Positions 9,120 through 17,793 of a DNA stretch of 64,000 bases are shown here, in pieces. This DNA is from DASQZK01 sp963771005 (GTDB lineage Bacteria > Bacteroidota > Bacteroidia > Bacteroidales > GCA-2748055). Under the pieces are notes generated by a model. The model saw only the letters and a program-made list of their open reading frames with translations, ran no database searches and was not told the origin of the DNA. How positions within the stretch are numbered: position 1 is the stretch's first letter; each line of letters starts with the position of its first letter. The translations under genes were made by a program, and so were the position numbers. Location of the stretch: NCBI GenBank assembly GCA_963771005.1, contig CAVYRO010000008.1, positions 868,001-932,000 on the forward strand, in the 5' to 3' direction.

Positions 9120-10820
9120 ATGAAAACCCGAATTTTTCCGGTGACGAGGCTTTCAGCCATATTCATCCTGATACTCATGGTTTCCCCTGCCGGGGCACAG
9201 GGAACCCTTCATCCATGGGAGGTGAGCAGGATATCTTTCTCTTCGGCGAAGACCTATGAAAATCCATATGCAGATATTCCCGCACAAAAAGGTAATGACC
9301 TGCTGCAGGTTATTTTTGAAGGCGCTTCGGGTGAGGCGGCCGGGAAAAAGATCACCCTCACCGGTTTCTGGAACGGAGGCCGGAACTGGGCCGTCAATTT
9401 CGCCGCGCCGGCCACCGGAACATGGAGATACAGGAGTATTTCGCCCGATAAAGGTCTGAATGGCAAAAAGGGGATACTGAATGCCATTGCCTGGACAGAT
9501 GATGAAGTTAAAGCCAACCCTGTACGGCACGGCTTCATAAAAGTAATGGAGAACGGTGATAATGCCGGACATTATTTCGAATATGACGATGGCACTCCCT
9601 TCCTCTGGGTGGGTGATACCTGGTGGAACTGGACCAAACGCGATATTGCTTTTAATTCCTGGAAAGAGCTTGTCGATGATCGTTCGGAAAAAGGGTTCAC
9701 CATCGGACAGTTATTCTTGCCGGGGAACGGGTGGGGACCTGAAAGTTCCATGCTCCGGGATCAGTATAATATCCTGGATACGGAACACATGCAACATGTG
9801 GAGGAAATGATCGGGTATGCCAATTCAAAAGGGATCACCGTATGGGTGCATGCCTGGTGGAGCCGTGAAGACCTGGACACAAAGATCGGTGCAGAAAAAA
9901 TGCGGAGGTGGTGGCGGTATCTCATACACCGCCTGGGGGCATACAATGTGGTATGGGTGCTGGCAGGTGAATACAATATGTACAATTACGGCGATATGGG
10001 ACTCGATTTCTGGAAGGATCTCGGGCGCATGATCGATGAGGAGGACCCTTACGGGCGAATCACCGGCGTCCATAATACACCTCCCTTCTGGGAAGGAGGC
10101 TCCGAAGCGCCGCAGTGGTCTACCGGGAGTGTCCTGCACCGGGAGGAGTGGCTCGATTACAACCAGAGCCAGGTTGGACACGGGAGGTATGCCAATGAGA
10201 TGATACCGTTGGTGGTGTCAGAGGCTTACAGCCTTAAGCCTCCAAAGCCCATTGTGGTCACGGAACCCTGGTATGAATTCGTGGAGGGGAATCCTACCGG
10301 GCTCGACATACGGTTTGCAGCCTGGAGCGCTATAATGTCAGGCGCTGCCGGCCATACCTACGGTGGCGGGCATGTATGGCTGGCCGATCTGCCTGAATCC
10401 CATGCGGGGGGCGGATCATGGCCGCGTGAAAAGGGTTATGATAGAACAACATACGATTACGAGGGTGCCATGTCGATGGGATATCTCGCCGGATTTTTCC
10501 ATGGGATCGACTGGTGGAATTTGGCTCCGCATCCGGAACTTATCACCGATTATCCTCAGCCTCTCTGCCTGGCTAAACCCGGTGAAGAATATGTGATATA
10601 CCTCAGGTACGGGGGCATGGTTAAGGTGGGCACCTCCGGCAAGGGGGCCGGAAGTACCTACTCATACTACTGGTTTGATCCCGGAACGGGGAAAAAATAT
10701 GAGACGGGATCCCGGAAAGGAAGCGATTTTATGACATTTTCATGCCCGGAAAATTATCCCGGGAATACGGAGTTTCACGATTGGGTACTGTATATCCATC
10801 AGGATCAGTCCGTGAAGTAA
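9120..10820 (+). CDS. Secreted DUF5060/DUF4038 glycoside hydrolase-like protein
   Basis: This protein of about 566 aa starts with MKTRIFPV and a signal peptide ending near SPAGAQG, so it is exported. Three parts follow: an N-terminal beta-sandwich like DUF5060 (LTGFWNGGRNWAVNFAAP), a central TIM-barrel like DUF4038 (DGTPFLWVGDTWWNWTKRD, HAWWSREDLD, VLAGEYNMYN, VVTEPWYEF), and a C-terminal domain like the putative collagen-binding domain (WFDPGTGKKYETG). Known relatives include GH140 apiosidases. The candidate acidic residues are the Glu in AGEYN and the Glu in TEPWYE, which differs from the Asp/Glu pair in the second DUF4038 protein of this window. The substrate is unknown; a plant or algal glycan side chain is a guess. 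The start was chosen by the signal peptide and the upstream promoter element. Confidence 0.85.
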   Translation: MKTRIFPVTRLSAIFILILMVSPAGAQGTLHPWEVSRISFSSAKTYENPYADIPAQKGNDLLQVIFEGASGEAAGKKITLTGFWNGGRNWAVNFAAPATGTWRYRSISPDKGLNGKKGILNAIAWTDDEVKANPVRHGFIKVMENGDNAGHYFEYDDGTPFLWVGDTWWNWTKRDIAFNSWKELVDDRSEKGFTIGQLFLPGNGWGPESSMLRDQYNILDTEHMQHVEEMIGYANSKGITVWVHAWWSREDLDTKIGAEKMRRWWRYLIHRLGAYNVVWVLAGEYNMYNYGDMGLDFWKDLGRMIDEEDPYGRITGVHNTPPFWEGGSEAPQWSTGSVLHREEWLDYNQSQVGHGRYANEMIPLVVSEAYSLKPPKPIVVTEPWYEFVEGNPTGLDIRFAAWSAIMSGAAGHTYGGGHVWLADLPESHAGGGSWPREKGYDRTTYDYEGAMSMGYLAGFFHGIDWWNLAPHPELITDYPQPLCLAKPGEEYVIYLRYGGMVKVGTSGKGAGSTYSYYWFDPGTGKKYETGSRKGSDFMTFSCPENYPGNTEFHDWVLYIHQDQSVK

Positions 10821-10860
10821 ATCATCCGGGATTGATATTGTTTATAAAATGAAGGCCTGC

Positions 10861-11115
10861 ATAATTAGTATCAGAAAGAAAACCCGATGACCCTTCGGCT
10901 CCATCAGGGACCGGTCAATTCGATGAACGAAGAACTTTTCGGATGGTGGTAAGGCAGGCAAAAGGTCCTTCTTGTGAAAGTCACTGAATTTAAATTTATA
11001 CATAGGGCCTTTTGCCTGCCTTACCCCATCCGGAAAGTTCACCCTCTTGAATTGAGTCACCGGTCCCTGAAGCGGAGCCGAAGGGCCATCGAGTTTTCTT
11101 GCAAACACTAATTAT
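10861..11115. repeat. Long imperfect palindrome (about 255 bp) between convergent genes
   Basis: The core arms at 10885-10969 and 11004-11091 are reverse complements over about 85 bp with only a few mismatches and short indels, around a 34-nt loop. The similarity continues outward to ATAATTAGT at 10861-10869 and ACTAATTAT at 11107-11115. It sits between the 3' ends of two convergent genes. It could be a MITE-like non-autonomous element or a very long bidirectional hairpin. The 88-codon frame inside it is a by-product of the palindrome. Confidence 0.8.
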
Positions 11116-11195
11116 TGTAATGCAATACATAAAATTCGACAAAAATATGTATTACGATACATAAAATCCGGCGAAAATATGTATTGCATTACAAT
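11114..11195. promoter_or_regulatory. Nested palindromes with TATGTAT half-sites
   Basis: A perfect 18-bp inverted repeat (11114-11131 and 11178-11195) surrounds a central palindrome TATGTATTACGATACATA at 11145-11162. The result is two near-identical units of about 33 bp, each of the form ATACAT-N16-ATGTAT. The geometry looks like a set of operator sites, but the location is downstream of two convergent genes, so it may instead be the end structure of the adjacent 255-bp palindrome. Confidence 0.55.
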
Positions 11196-11222
11196 AAATC
11201 TGCAAAGAGAGCATGCAGGATC

Positions 11223-12527
11223 CTAACCTAATGAATACCCGTTGAGGTATTCCCTGAACATATATTCCGATGCCTCATCATCGTCCACGAACGACTCTGT
11301 AGCGGGATCCCATTGAACCGTACGGCCAAGGAAAAAAGCAATATTACCAAGATTACATGCCGTTGCACTGCGGTGACCGATCTCAACTGTTGCCACCGGG
11401 TCCTGTCCGGACCTGATGCATTCTATAAAATTCTCATGATGTGATGATTTGGCTTCGTAGGCGACCTTATCCCCTTCCATTTTTGGTTTCAGGGATTCAT
11501 CGGATGCATCGAAATATCCCCTTGCAACCTCGATCCATCCGTCGGAGCCCCAGAACTTTACCCCTTGCGTATCTTCATGGAATCTCTCGATGGTCAGGGG
11601 AATTCCGCCCTCATATTCAAAGGTGAGATTCTCAGCGCCGTCGACGCCCGCAGGGGTGATCTTCAACGGGCCGCTTGTATCTACGCCGAGCCCCCATTGG
11701 GCGATATCCATCATATGAGCACCCCAGTCGGTCATCAGGCCTCCGCCAAACTCACGGTACCAGCGCCATGCCCCCCAGAAAGTCTCATCCTGTGGCGGAT
11801 CAAGGCTTATTGGCGGATTCAGAACATGATTGTAATGAACTCTTGGTGCCGGGCCACACCAAAGATCCCAGTTAAGTCCTTCCGGAAGTGTTTCTTCCGC
11901 GGCATCATAAGGAGTGGGATGAAAATCTTTTCCTACCCATACATTAACTTTTTCGATCTTGCCAATTTTCCCATCCTGCACGAGTTTCACCGCATGCTGA
12001 AAATTGGGATCGGATCGCTGCTGGCTTCCCACGGCCAGGGTCCTGCCATGATCACGTACTGCCTTCACCAGTTTTTTTCCTTCACCGATGGTGTAAGTAA
12101 GCGGTTTCTCGAGATAGATATCCTTTCCGGCACGGCAGGCATCGATGGCCATAAGGGCATGCCAGAAATCGGGTGAGGCGATCACCACGGCATCTATATC
12201 CTTCCGGTTTAGAATATCCTGGTACTTTTCATAAACCTGAACATCAACGGCCTCTCCTTTTTCCCCGTAAAAATCACTCGTCCGTTTCAGAAACCGTTCC
12301 CTCTTCATGGGATGTACATCCGCTCCAGCAAGGACCTTCACGCCATCGAGCTTCATGAAGCTGCCGAGAAGGTACATGGACTGCCTGCCAAGACCGATAA
12401 AACCAAGATTTACAGGTCCTTGTGCACGGCTACAGGAACCGAGGGGCAGAAGGGTGAGGCCGGCTACTCCGGCAAGTGAGGTGCCGATGAAGGCCCTGCG
12501 TGAAATAGCTTTTGATTGATGATCCAT
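11223..12527 (-). CDS. Gfo/Idh/MocA-family oxidoreductase with Tat-type signal
   Basis: This 434-aa protein is an NAD(P)-dependent sugar or polyol oxidoreductase of the Gfo/Idh/MocA family. The N-terminus has a twin-arginine motif (AISRRAFIGTSLAGVAG) followed by a lipobox-like LPLGSC, so it is probably exported folded and perhaps lipid-anchored. The Rossmann part reads LGFIGLGRQSMYLLGSF, and the family EKP motif is present as YLEKPLTYT with the catalytic Lys; the C-terminal half has DWGAHMMDIAQWGLG. Secreted members are common in Bacteroidota glycan loci. It is convergent with the DUF4038 gene. Confidence 0.9.
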   Translation of the reverse strand: MDHQSKAISRRAFIGTSLAGVAGLTLLPLGSCSRAQGPVNLGFIGLGRQSMYLLGSFMKLDGVKVLAGADVHPMKRERFLKRTSDFYGEKGEAVDVQVYEKYQDILNRKDIDAVVIASPDFWHALMAIDACRAGKDIYLEKPLTYTIGEGKKLVKAVRDHGRTLAVGSQQRSDPNFQHAVKLVQDGKIGKIEKVNVWVGKDFHPTPYDAAEETLPEGLNWDLWCGPAPRVHYNHVLNPPISLDPPQDETFWGAWRWYREFGGGLMTDWGAHMMDIAQWGLGVDTSGPLKITPAGVDGAENLTFEYEGGIPLTIERFHEDTQGVKFWGSDGWIEVARGYFDASDESLKPKMEGDKVAYEAKSSHHENFIECIRSGQDPVATVEIGHRSATACNLGNIAFFLGRTVQWDPATESFVDDDEASEYMFREYLNGYSLG

Positions 12528-12636
12528 TTTTCAATAGGGTTTTCGTTTGAAAAGTCAGATTTAGTCGTTTTAAAGATAACCCAATTTCCCTGTTTTTCAA
12601 AAGGCTTATTTCATCCAAAGCTGCGATCCTGATGAA

Positions 12637-12668
12637 AAAAGGCTGTCATGCATTGCAGACAGCCTTTT
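12637..12668 (-). terminator. Rho-independent terminator after the outer-membrane-type gene
   Basis: An 11-bp perfect stem (AAAAGGCTGTC / GACAGCCTTTT) with a 10-nt loop is followed on the minus strand by a run of T. It lies 30 bp past the stop at 12698 and upstream of the Gfo/Idh gene. Confidence 0.75.
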
Positions 12669-12697
12669 CCGAAAGAAAGCAAGAATTAACACTACGT

Positions 12698-13312
12698 TCA
12701 AATCCCAAATTTGTAGCCCAAACCAAACTGTACGGCCAGAACAAAACCAAAATTATCCCCATGTATCCCAATGGTCTCAGGTGCTGTTACCTTATCAAGA
12801 GAGCCGATGTAGGCACCCAATCCCATGCTGCTGTCAAAACTGACATTTGAAGATATCATCACCTGCAATCCTAATCCTGCATAATGTTCCATGGTCGAGA
12901 TAAGTCCGGGAGAAGTGGATAGGTCTGCGGTTGATGCTTTTTTGGCGCCAACAGGAACAAAATCAGGCGTATTTACTTTGAAGTTGTGATAAATGCAATT
13001 GTAATGAATATACGGCTTGAAAGTCAGCCCGTGATTCTCAGCATGGTTATTCCGGAATGCATTTCTGCCGAGGAAGACCTTATATTCCACATTCCCGCCG
13101 CTGATCCTTTTCTGGTCCTCCTGGTACAGCACTCCGAATTCAATCGACCTCCTGCCCTGCTGGATATCGGTGTTCATGGCAAAGCTGGAACCATGACCGC
13201 TGCCTGTATGCACCTGGCTCAGGTCAATACCGTATGTAGCTCCCTCGGGTTGCTGTCCAAAAAGACACACTGAAACCATCAACATAACTCCGGATAAAAC
13301 TGACTTTCTCAT
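12698..13312 (-). CDS. Outer-membrane beta-barrel-type protein, uncharacterised
   Basis: This 204-aa protein begins with a signal peptide (MRKSVLSGVMLMVSVCLFGQ) and then shows alternating short beta-strand patterns with many Gly and aromatic residues, ending VLAVQFGLGYKFGI, a typical barrel-closing C-terminus. It is probably a small outer-membrane barrel. I do not recognise a specific family. It is transcribed alone, with its own terminator at 12637-12668; about 260 bp separate it from the ThuA-like gene upstream. Confidence 0.6.
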   Translation of the reverse strand: MRKSVLSGVMLMVSVCLFGQQPEGATYGIDLSQVHTGSGHGSSFAMNTDIQQGRRSIEFGVLYQEDQKRISGGNVEYKVFLGRNAFRNNHAENHGLTFKPYIHYNCIYHNFKVNTPDFVPVGAKKASTADLSTSPGLISTMEHYAGLGLQVMISSNVSFDSSMGLGAYIGSLDKVTAPETIGIHGDNFGFVLAVQFGLGYKFGI

Positions 13313-13576
13313 AACTTTTCATTTTGTGACTACATTATTTTACGTCAGAGTTACGCCTGAGACAGGCATTTTCCGGTGAGATATCTTAATCGAAAGGATG
13401 ATTTTGATTAAGAAAATAATTGAGGAATGTTATCAAAAAAGATGATGGAGATCACCTTTTTGACTTGCGCAGCCAAGGCATTGGATCACAGAAAGCGTTC
13501 AATAACCCGGCCTCCCGGTGAAGAAGGGACTGAGAATGAATGTTGAAAGTTGAAAAGGACCGGCCGGAGAAAAGAT

Positions 13577-14302
13577 TTATCGTGACCGTCCGGAAACCCA
13601 GAAAATGGCGTTTTGTACCAGCTTTCTGAATGATTCGTTCCTGTATGCATTGGCATCATGGCCCAGCATAAGGTATACAATATCCGAATGGCCACAGTGA
13701 GATGTCCAGGCTATCTTTTCCGCGCAGTCCGGGTGGCTGGTTGAAAGCAAAACATGGACACCCTCATTAACCAGAATATTCCCGTACCCCTCATCATGGA
13801 TGGTGAAATCCGTGATACCGCGGGTGACGGGATGACCGGCATCATAGACATGGATGTCCAGGTCCAGGTCATGCTTGTAGGTTGAAAGTTCGTGTGGGGA
13901 AGGATAACCTCTTTCAAAATATCTCCCCCCGACCAGCTCATGAAAAAAATCCCAGTTCTGGTAAGATACCAGTGAATGGTGCAGGAAAACCATCCCGATA
14001 CCGCACCGCGTCATTTCCCTGAAAGCTTCCTTTTGATCTTCACTGATCTCCTGCACCATGTCATAGAAAACTACGGCATTGTACTTAGCGCAAAGATCAG
14101 CAGAGAGCAGGCGATTGGCAGCGGGCTGGGAAACCGTGTCAAATCTGACTTCTTCCATGGTTTCAAATAGAGTAAAAAAGGAAGGATCAAAATCATGCCC
14201 GCCGGTAACAACGAGTATTTTCAGGGAAGTGACAGCAGGGTTAGCGCCTCCCGGGGGGTGGCAGGAAATCAGGGAAAGGAAAAAGAGAGTAAGAATGGAC
14301 AT
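13577..14302 (-). CDS. ThuA-like domain lipoprotein
   Basis: This protein of about 241 aa starts at MSILTLFFLSLISC, where LISC is a good lipobox, so it is a probable lipoprotein. The body is a ThuA-like (glutamine-amidotransferase-like) fold: LKILVVTGGHDFDPSFF, CGIGMVFLHHSL, DAGHPVTRGITDF, VYLMLGHDANAYRNESF and VQNAIFWVSG. Such proteins in Bacteroidota usually accompany sugar or glycan catabolism; the exact activity is unknown. The open frame continues upstream into the repeat block at 14303-14945, and those 69 codons (rich in Asn and Gln) are repeat translation, not protein. Confidence 0.75.
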   Translation of the reverse strand: MSILTLFFLSLISCHPPGGANPAVTSLKILVVTGGHDFDPSFFTLFETMEEVRFDTVSQPAANRLLSADLCAKYNAVVFYDMVQEISEDQKEAFREMTRCGIGMVFLHHSLVSYQNWDFFHELVGGRYFERGYPSPHELSTYKHDLDLDIHVYDAGHPVTRGITDFTIHDEGYGNILVNEGVHVLLSTSHPDCAEKIAWTSHCGHSDIVYLMLGHDANAYRNESFRKLVQNAIFWVSGRSR

Positions 14303-14945
14303 CACGTTGTTTATTTGTTGATTTGTTGATTTGTTGATTTGTTGATTTGTTGATTGGAGTTCAAACAAACTGAAACAATCTGAAACCAACTGAAAAAACT
14401 TTTTCTGTGATAATCTGTGAAATCTGTGGTGAAACTCCCGTAAGAATTTGGTGATTTGTTGATTTGTTGATTTGTTGATTGGAGTTGGAACTACCTGAAA
14501 CCATTTCAAACCATTTCAAACCATTTCAAACCATTTCAAACCATTTCAAACAATCCTCAAACAACTCTTTCTGTGATAATCTGTGAAATCTGTGGTGAAA
14601 CTCCCGGAAGAATTTGGTGATTTGTTGATTTGTTGATTTGTTGATTGGAGTTGGAACTACCTGAAACCATTTCAAACCATTTCAAACCATTTCAAACCAT
14701 TTCAAACCTTTCTGTGATAATCTGTGTAATCTGTGGTAAACTTCCTGAAACCATTTCAAACCATATCAAACCATTTCAAACCATATCAAACAATCCTCAA
14801 ACAACTCTTTCTGTGATAATCTGTGAAATCTGTGGTGAAACTCCCGGAAACCATATCAAACATATCAAACCATTTCAAACCATTTCAAACCATTTCAAAC
14901 AACCTCAAACAATCCTCAATCAATCCTCAAACAATCCCAAACCCT
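14303..14945. repeat. Composite repeat block: (TTTGTTGA)n, (CCATTTCAAA)n and a 40-bp unit
   Basis: About 640 bp fill the gap between the korC-type stop and the ThuA start. They mix runs of TTTGTTGA (for example 14310-14357), runs of the 10-mer CCATTTCAAA (for example 14502-14551), and a unit beginning TTTCTGTGATAATCTGTG at 14402, 14568, 14709 and 14808. The first two composite copies are 166 bp apart. The same family appears in the reverse orientation at 29960-30278 and 33890-34430. Confidence 0.85.
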
Positions 14946-14957
14946 ATTCAAATTCTT

Positions 14958-15515
14958 TCAGTTCTTCACCACCTGCAGTTCCTTCACGATCTCGAATCCC
15001 CTCTTAATTGCTTCCTCATTCAGCGGGATCAGGTGATGATGCCGCTCGGGGAGTGATTTTTTCAGACCTGCAATGACATTCTCCAGCTTTACGAGGGGCT
15101 TGATCTTAAGATAGGCTCCCAGAACGATCATATTGAAGGTCTTCGTGGTGGACATTTTTGCCGCTTCTTCGGCGGCATCAACCCTGTAAATGCTGATATC
15201 TTTTCTCCCGGGATGCCTGGTGATCCCATTCCCGTCATACAGCAGTATTCCTCCGGGTTTAACACTGGGTTCAAATTTATCGAGGGACTGCTGGTTAAGG
15301 ATGATCGCCGTATCGAAATTCTTAAGGACGGGCGAGCTGACTCTTTCATCACTGAGTATTACGGTTACGTTGGCCGTTCCCCCGCGCATCTCAGGACCGT
15401 ATGAAGGCATCCAGCTAACCTCCATATCCTGCATGATCCCGGAATAAGCCAGGATCTTCCCCATAGAGAGCACGCCCTGTCCGCCAAAGCCGGCAATGAT
15501 GATTTCTTCATTCAT
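14958..15515 (-). CDS. 2-oxoacid:ferredoxin oxidoreductase, gamma subunit
   Basis: This 185-aa protein is the gamma subunit of a four-subunit 2-oxoacid:ferredoxin oxidoreductase. The signature IIAGFGGQGVLSMGKILAYS is at the N-terminus, followed by SWMPSYGPEMRGGTANV. In the complex this subunit helps bind the CoA substrate. It overlaps the beta gene by 8 bp and is the last gene of the delta-alpha-beta-gamma operon. Its stop lies 13 bp from the repeat block. Confidence 0.92.
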   Translation of the reverse strand: MNEEIIIAGFGGQGVLSMGKILAYSGIMQDMEVSWMPSYGPEMRGGTANVTVILSDERVSSPVLKNFDTAIILNQQSLDKFEPSVKPGGILLYDGNGITRHPGRKDISIYRVDAAEEAAKMSTTKTFNMIVLGAYLKIKPLVKLENVIAGLKKSLPERHHHLIPLNEEAIKRGFEIVKELQVVKN

Positions 15516-16314
15516 TTTCAGGTGAATTTTGTGAATCTTTTTTTACCAGTTGACCGTCCACCTTTATGTCACCGAGGGGATAGAAGGGGAACATATTTTC
15601 CTCCATCCACAGGTTTGCCTGTACGGGCGTCATTTTCCAACCGGAATTGCAATTGGATACGACCTCAATAAAGGAAAGTCCTTTCTTCTCCTTCTGGTTT
15701 TCGAAGGCTTTACGAATGGCTTTCTTAGTCCTTCTTACGTTGCCGGGTTTATGGACGGCCTGCCGGGTAACATAATTGGTTCCCGGCAGCATTGCCACAA
15801 GCTCGGTTATCACCAGGGGATTCCCCATGGATGCGGTGTCGCGGCCGAAGGGCGAGGTGGATGACTTCATACCCGGTATTGTGGTAGGCGCCATCTGTCC
15901 CCCGGTCATTCCGTATATACCGTTGTTGATATAAATTATGACGATGTTCTCACCCCGGTTACAGGTATGTATGGTCTCGGCCGTACCGATTGCAGCCAGA
16001 TCACCGTCGCCCTGGTAAGTAAATACATATTTGTCGGGCCAGAGCCGTTTGATCCCGGTTGCAACAGCGGGAGCCCTTCCATGGGCTGCCTCCGTCATAT
16101 CGATATTCATGAATTCATAGGCCAGGACGGAACACCCGACCGGTGCGACACCGATTGTATCCTCCTGTATTCCCATCTCCTCGATCACTTCCATAATGAT
16201 CCTGTGCGTAGTTCCATGGCCGCAACCCGGACAGTAGGAAAGGATCTTTTCCGTCATCAGGCTGGTCTTGCCATAGACCAGGTTTTCCTCTTTGATTATC
16301 TCTTTAATATCCAT
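15508..16314 (-). CDS. 2-oxoacid:ferredoxin oxidoreductase, beta subunit (TPP-binding)
   Basis: This 268-aa protein is the thiamine-pyrophosphate-binding beta subunit. It shows the cluster-ligand motif YCPGCGHGTTHR, the TPP/Mg motif YQGDGDLAAIGTAE, and INNGIYGMTGGQMAPTT. A further Cys lies at about residue 61 (PVGCSVLAYE). The enzyme decarboxylates a 2-oxoacid to acyl-CoA and reduces ferredoxin. The gene is 2 bp from alpha and overlaps gamma. VOR- and KOR-type enzymes are hard to tell apart from sequence, so the substrate (branched-chain or aryl 2-oxoacid, or 2-oxoglutarate) is left open. Confidence 0.93.
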   Translation of the reverse strand: MDIKEIIKEENLVYGKTSLMTEKILSYCPGCGHGTTHRIIMEVIEEMGIQEDTIGVAPVGCSVLAYEFMNIDMTEAAHGRAPAVATGIKRLWPDKYVFTYQGDGDLAAIGTAETIHTCNRGENIVIIYINNGIYGMTGGQMAPTTIPGMKSSTSPFGRDTASMGNPLVITELVAMLPGTNYVTRQAVHKPGNVRRTKKAIRKAFENQKEKKGLSFIEVVSNCNSGWKMTPVQANLWMEENMFPFYPLGDIKVDGQLVKKDSQNSPENE

Positions 16315-16316
16315 GA

Positions 16317-17387
16317 TCAGGCATTAATGATTTTTTGTTCCAGGGCTTCAAGAACTTCATCGGGTGAATGGATCATCCCTCCATAACGGCCGAAATGTTC
16401 AACGGGTACCTTTCCGTTTACGGCAAGACGAACATCTTCAATCATTTGTCCGGCACTCATCTCCACCGAGAGAAATCCCTTCACTCTTCCTGCAAGTTCA
16501 GCGATTTGTTTTTTAGGGAAGGGAAATAGGGTAATGGGTCGAAACAGCCCGGCTTTAATTCCTTTCGCACGGGCCATGTTCACCGCTTTCTGACTAATGC
16601 GGGCACTGGAACCGTAAGCAACAAGGATGTATTCGGCATCTTCTGTCTGTATCTCCTCGTAACGGACTTCCTGTTCCTCCATTTTACGGTACTTGGCCTG
16701 AAGTTTCAGGTTATGTTTTTCCTGCCGTGCCGGATCGAGCTCAAGGGAAGTGATGACATTCCGCTCCCGGTCAGTGGTCTTGCCGGTGGTCACCCAGGAC
16801 TGGTCAAATTCGTGGAAGCGGGGCTGTTGTTCGAAGAGTTCGACTTTTTCCATCATCTGCCCGATGACCCCGTCACTCAGTATCATGGCCGGGTTCCTGT
16901 ATTTGAATGCCAGTTCGAAGGCCAGTTTGACAAAATCAGCCATCTCCTGTACCGAGGCAGGTGCCAGTACGATGAGGCGGTAATCCCCGTGGCCGCCTCC
17001 TTTGGTGGCCTGGAAATAATCAGCCTGGGAAGGTTGGATCGTACCGAGTCCGGGGCCGCCCCTTACAACATTGACGATGAGACAGGGTAGTTCAGCGCCG
17101 GCAATGTATGAAATGCCTTCCTGCTTTAGACTGATCCCGGGACTTGAAGATGAAGTCATGACTCTTTTGCCTGTTCCCGCGCCCCCGTAAACCATATTAA
17201 TAGCCGCAATCTCACTTTCAGCCTGCAAAACGACCATACCCGTTCTTTTTTCCGGCTGTTCGGCCATAAGGTATTCGAGAACCTCCGACTGCGGGGTTAT
17301 GGGATAGCCGAAGTATGCATCCACGCCTGCCCTGATGGCGGCCTCCGCAATCGCTTCGTTACCCTTCATTAACCTGAGTTCTTTCAT
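16317..17387 (-). CDS. vorB: 2-oxoacid:ferredoxin oxidoreductase, alpha subunit (VorB-like)
   Basis: This 356-aa alpha subunit begins MKELRLMKGNEAIAEAAIRA and has the pyrimidine-binding domain motif YFGYPITPQSEVLEYL, the Glu of LQAESEIAAINMVYGGAGTG, and TSSSSPGISLKQEG. It resembles proteins annotated VorB (3-methyl-2-oxobutanoate dehydrogenase) in Bacteroidota, but that name is not proven by motifs. Its start overlaps the delta stop by one base. The nearby aminotransferase, PaaK-type ligase and ADP-forming acyl-CoA synthetase favour a role in amino-acid fermentation. Confidence 0.88.
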   Translation of the reverse strand: MKELRLMKGNEAIAEAAIRAGVDAYFGYPITPQSEVLEYLMAEQPEKRTGMVVLQAESEIAAINMVYGGAGTGKRVMTSSSSPGISLKQEGISYIAGAELPCLIVNVVRGGPGLGTIQPSQADYFQATKGGGHGDYRLIVLAPASVQEMADFVKLAFELAFKYRNPAMILSDGVIGQMMEKVELFEQQPRFHEFDQSWVTTGKTTDRERNVITSLELDPARQEKHNLKLQAKYRKMEEQEVRYEEIQTEDAEYILVAYGSSARISQKAVNMARAKGIKAGLFRPITLFPFPKKQIAELAGRVKGFLSVEMSAGQMIEDVRLAVNGKVPVEHFGRYGGMIHSPDEVLEALEQKIINA

Positions 17388-17632
17388 TAAATTTCCTCAA
17401 TTTTGGTTTTAACTCTGACCTGGTAAACCTCGATTACACCATCGGGGCATACCAAAGCACAATTTGAGCAGCCTGTACAGGCATCCGGATTTTCCATGTA
17501 AGCGTATTGATATCCCTTGCCGTTCACCTCCCGGGTCAGCCGGATAACGTCGGTGGGACAATTCACCACGCACAATTCGCATCCCTTGCATTTCTCAACA
17601 TCAACGACGATTGCCCCTTTTGCTTTTGCCAT
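17387..17632 (-). CDS. 2-oxoacid:ferredoxin oxidoreductase, delta subunit (2x[4Fe-4S])
   Basis: This protein of about 81 aa is the ferredoxin-like delta subunit. Two motifs are intact: CKGCELCVVNCP and CTGCSNCALVCP. The start is set at the ATG at 17632 (MAKAKGAIVVDVE). An upstream in-frame TTG at 17677 overlaps a -7 promoter element, so it is part of the promoter rather than the first codon. It is the first gene of the operon. Confidence 0.9.
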   Translation of the reverse strand: MAKAKGAIVVDVEKCKGCELCVVNCPTDVIRLTREVNGKGYQYAYMENPDACTGCSNCALVCPDGVIEVYQVRVKTKIEEI

Positions 17633-17674
17633 TTTTATGGGTTTTGCGGTGAAAGTTTGTGAATTTTGATCTTT

Positions 17675-17682
17675 CAAAATTA
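17675..17682 (-). promoter_or_regulatory. Predicted -7 element TAATTTTG for the oxidoreductase operon
   Basis: On the minus strand this reads TAATTTTG, matching TAnnTTTG, 42 bp before the ATG at 17632. It shows that the oxidoreductase operon can be transcribed separately from the upstream aminotransferase gene. Confidence 0.55.
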
Positions 17683-17793
17683 AAAATTCTAAGCAGAAAC
17701 AGACTTTTTATTCCTTATGATTCGTGAACTATCTTTCACTATTTTAAAACACTTGTATTTATTTATCTGAAATTCAGAAGTTTAATAAAGGCG

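Noticed and set aside
10842..11108. 88-codon minus-strand frame
   Set aside because: It lies entirely within the 255-bp palindrome and has no protein family features.
17640..17690. Possible Rex site TTGTGAA ... TTTCAA upstream of the 2-oxoacid oxidoreductase
   Set aside because: The half-sites are 7 bp apart instead of 4, and the right half is weak.
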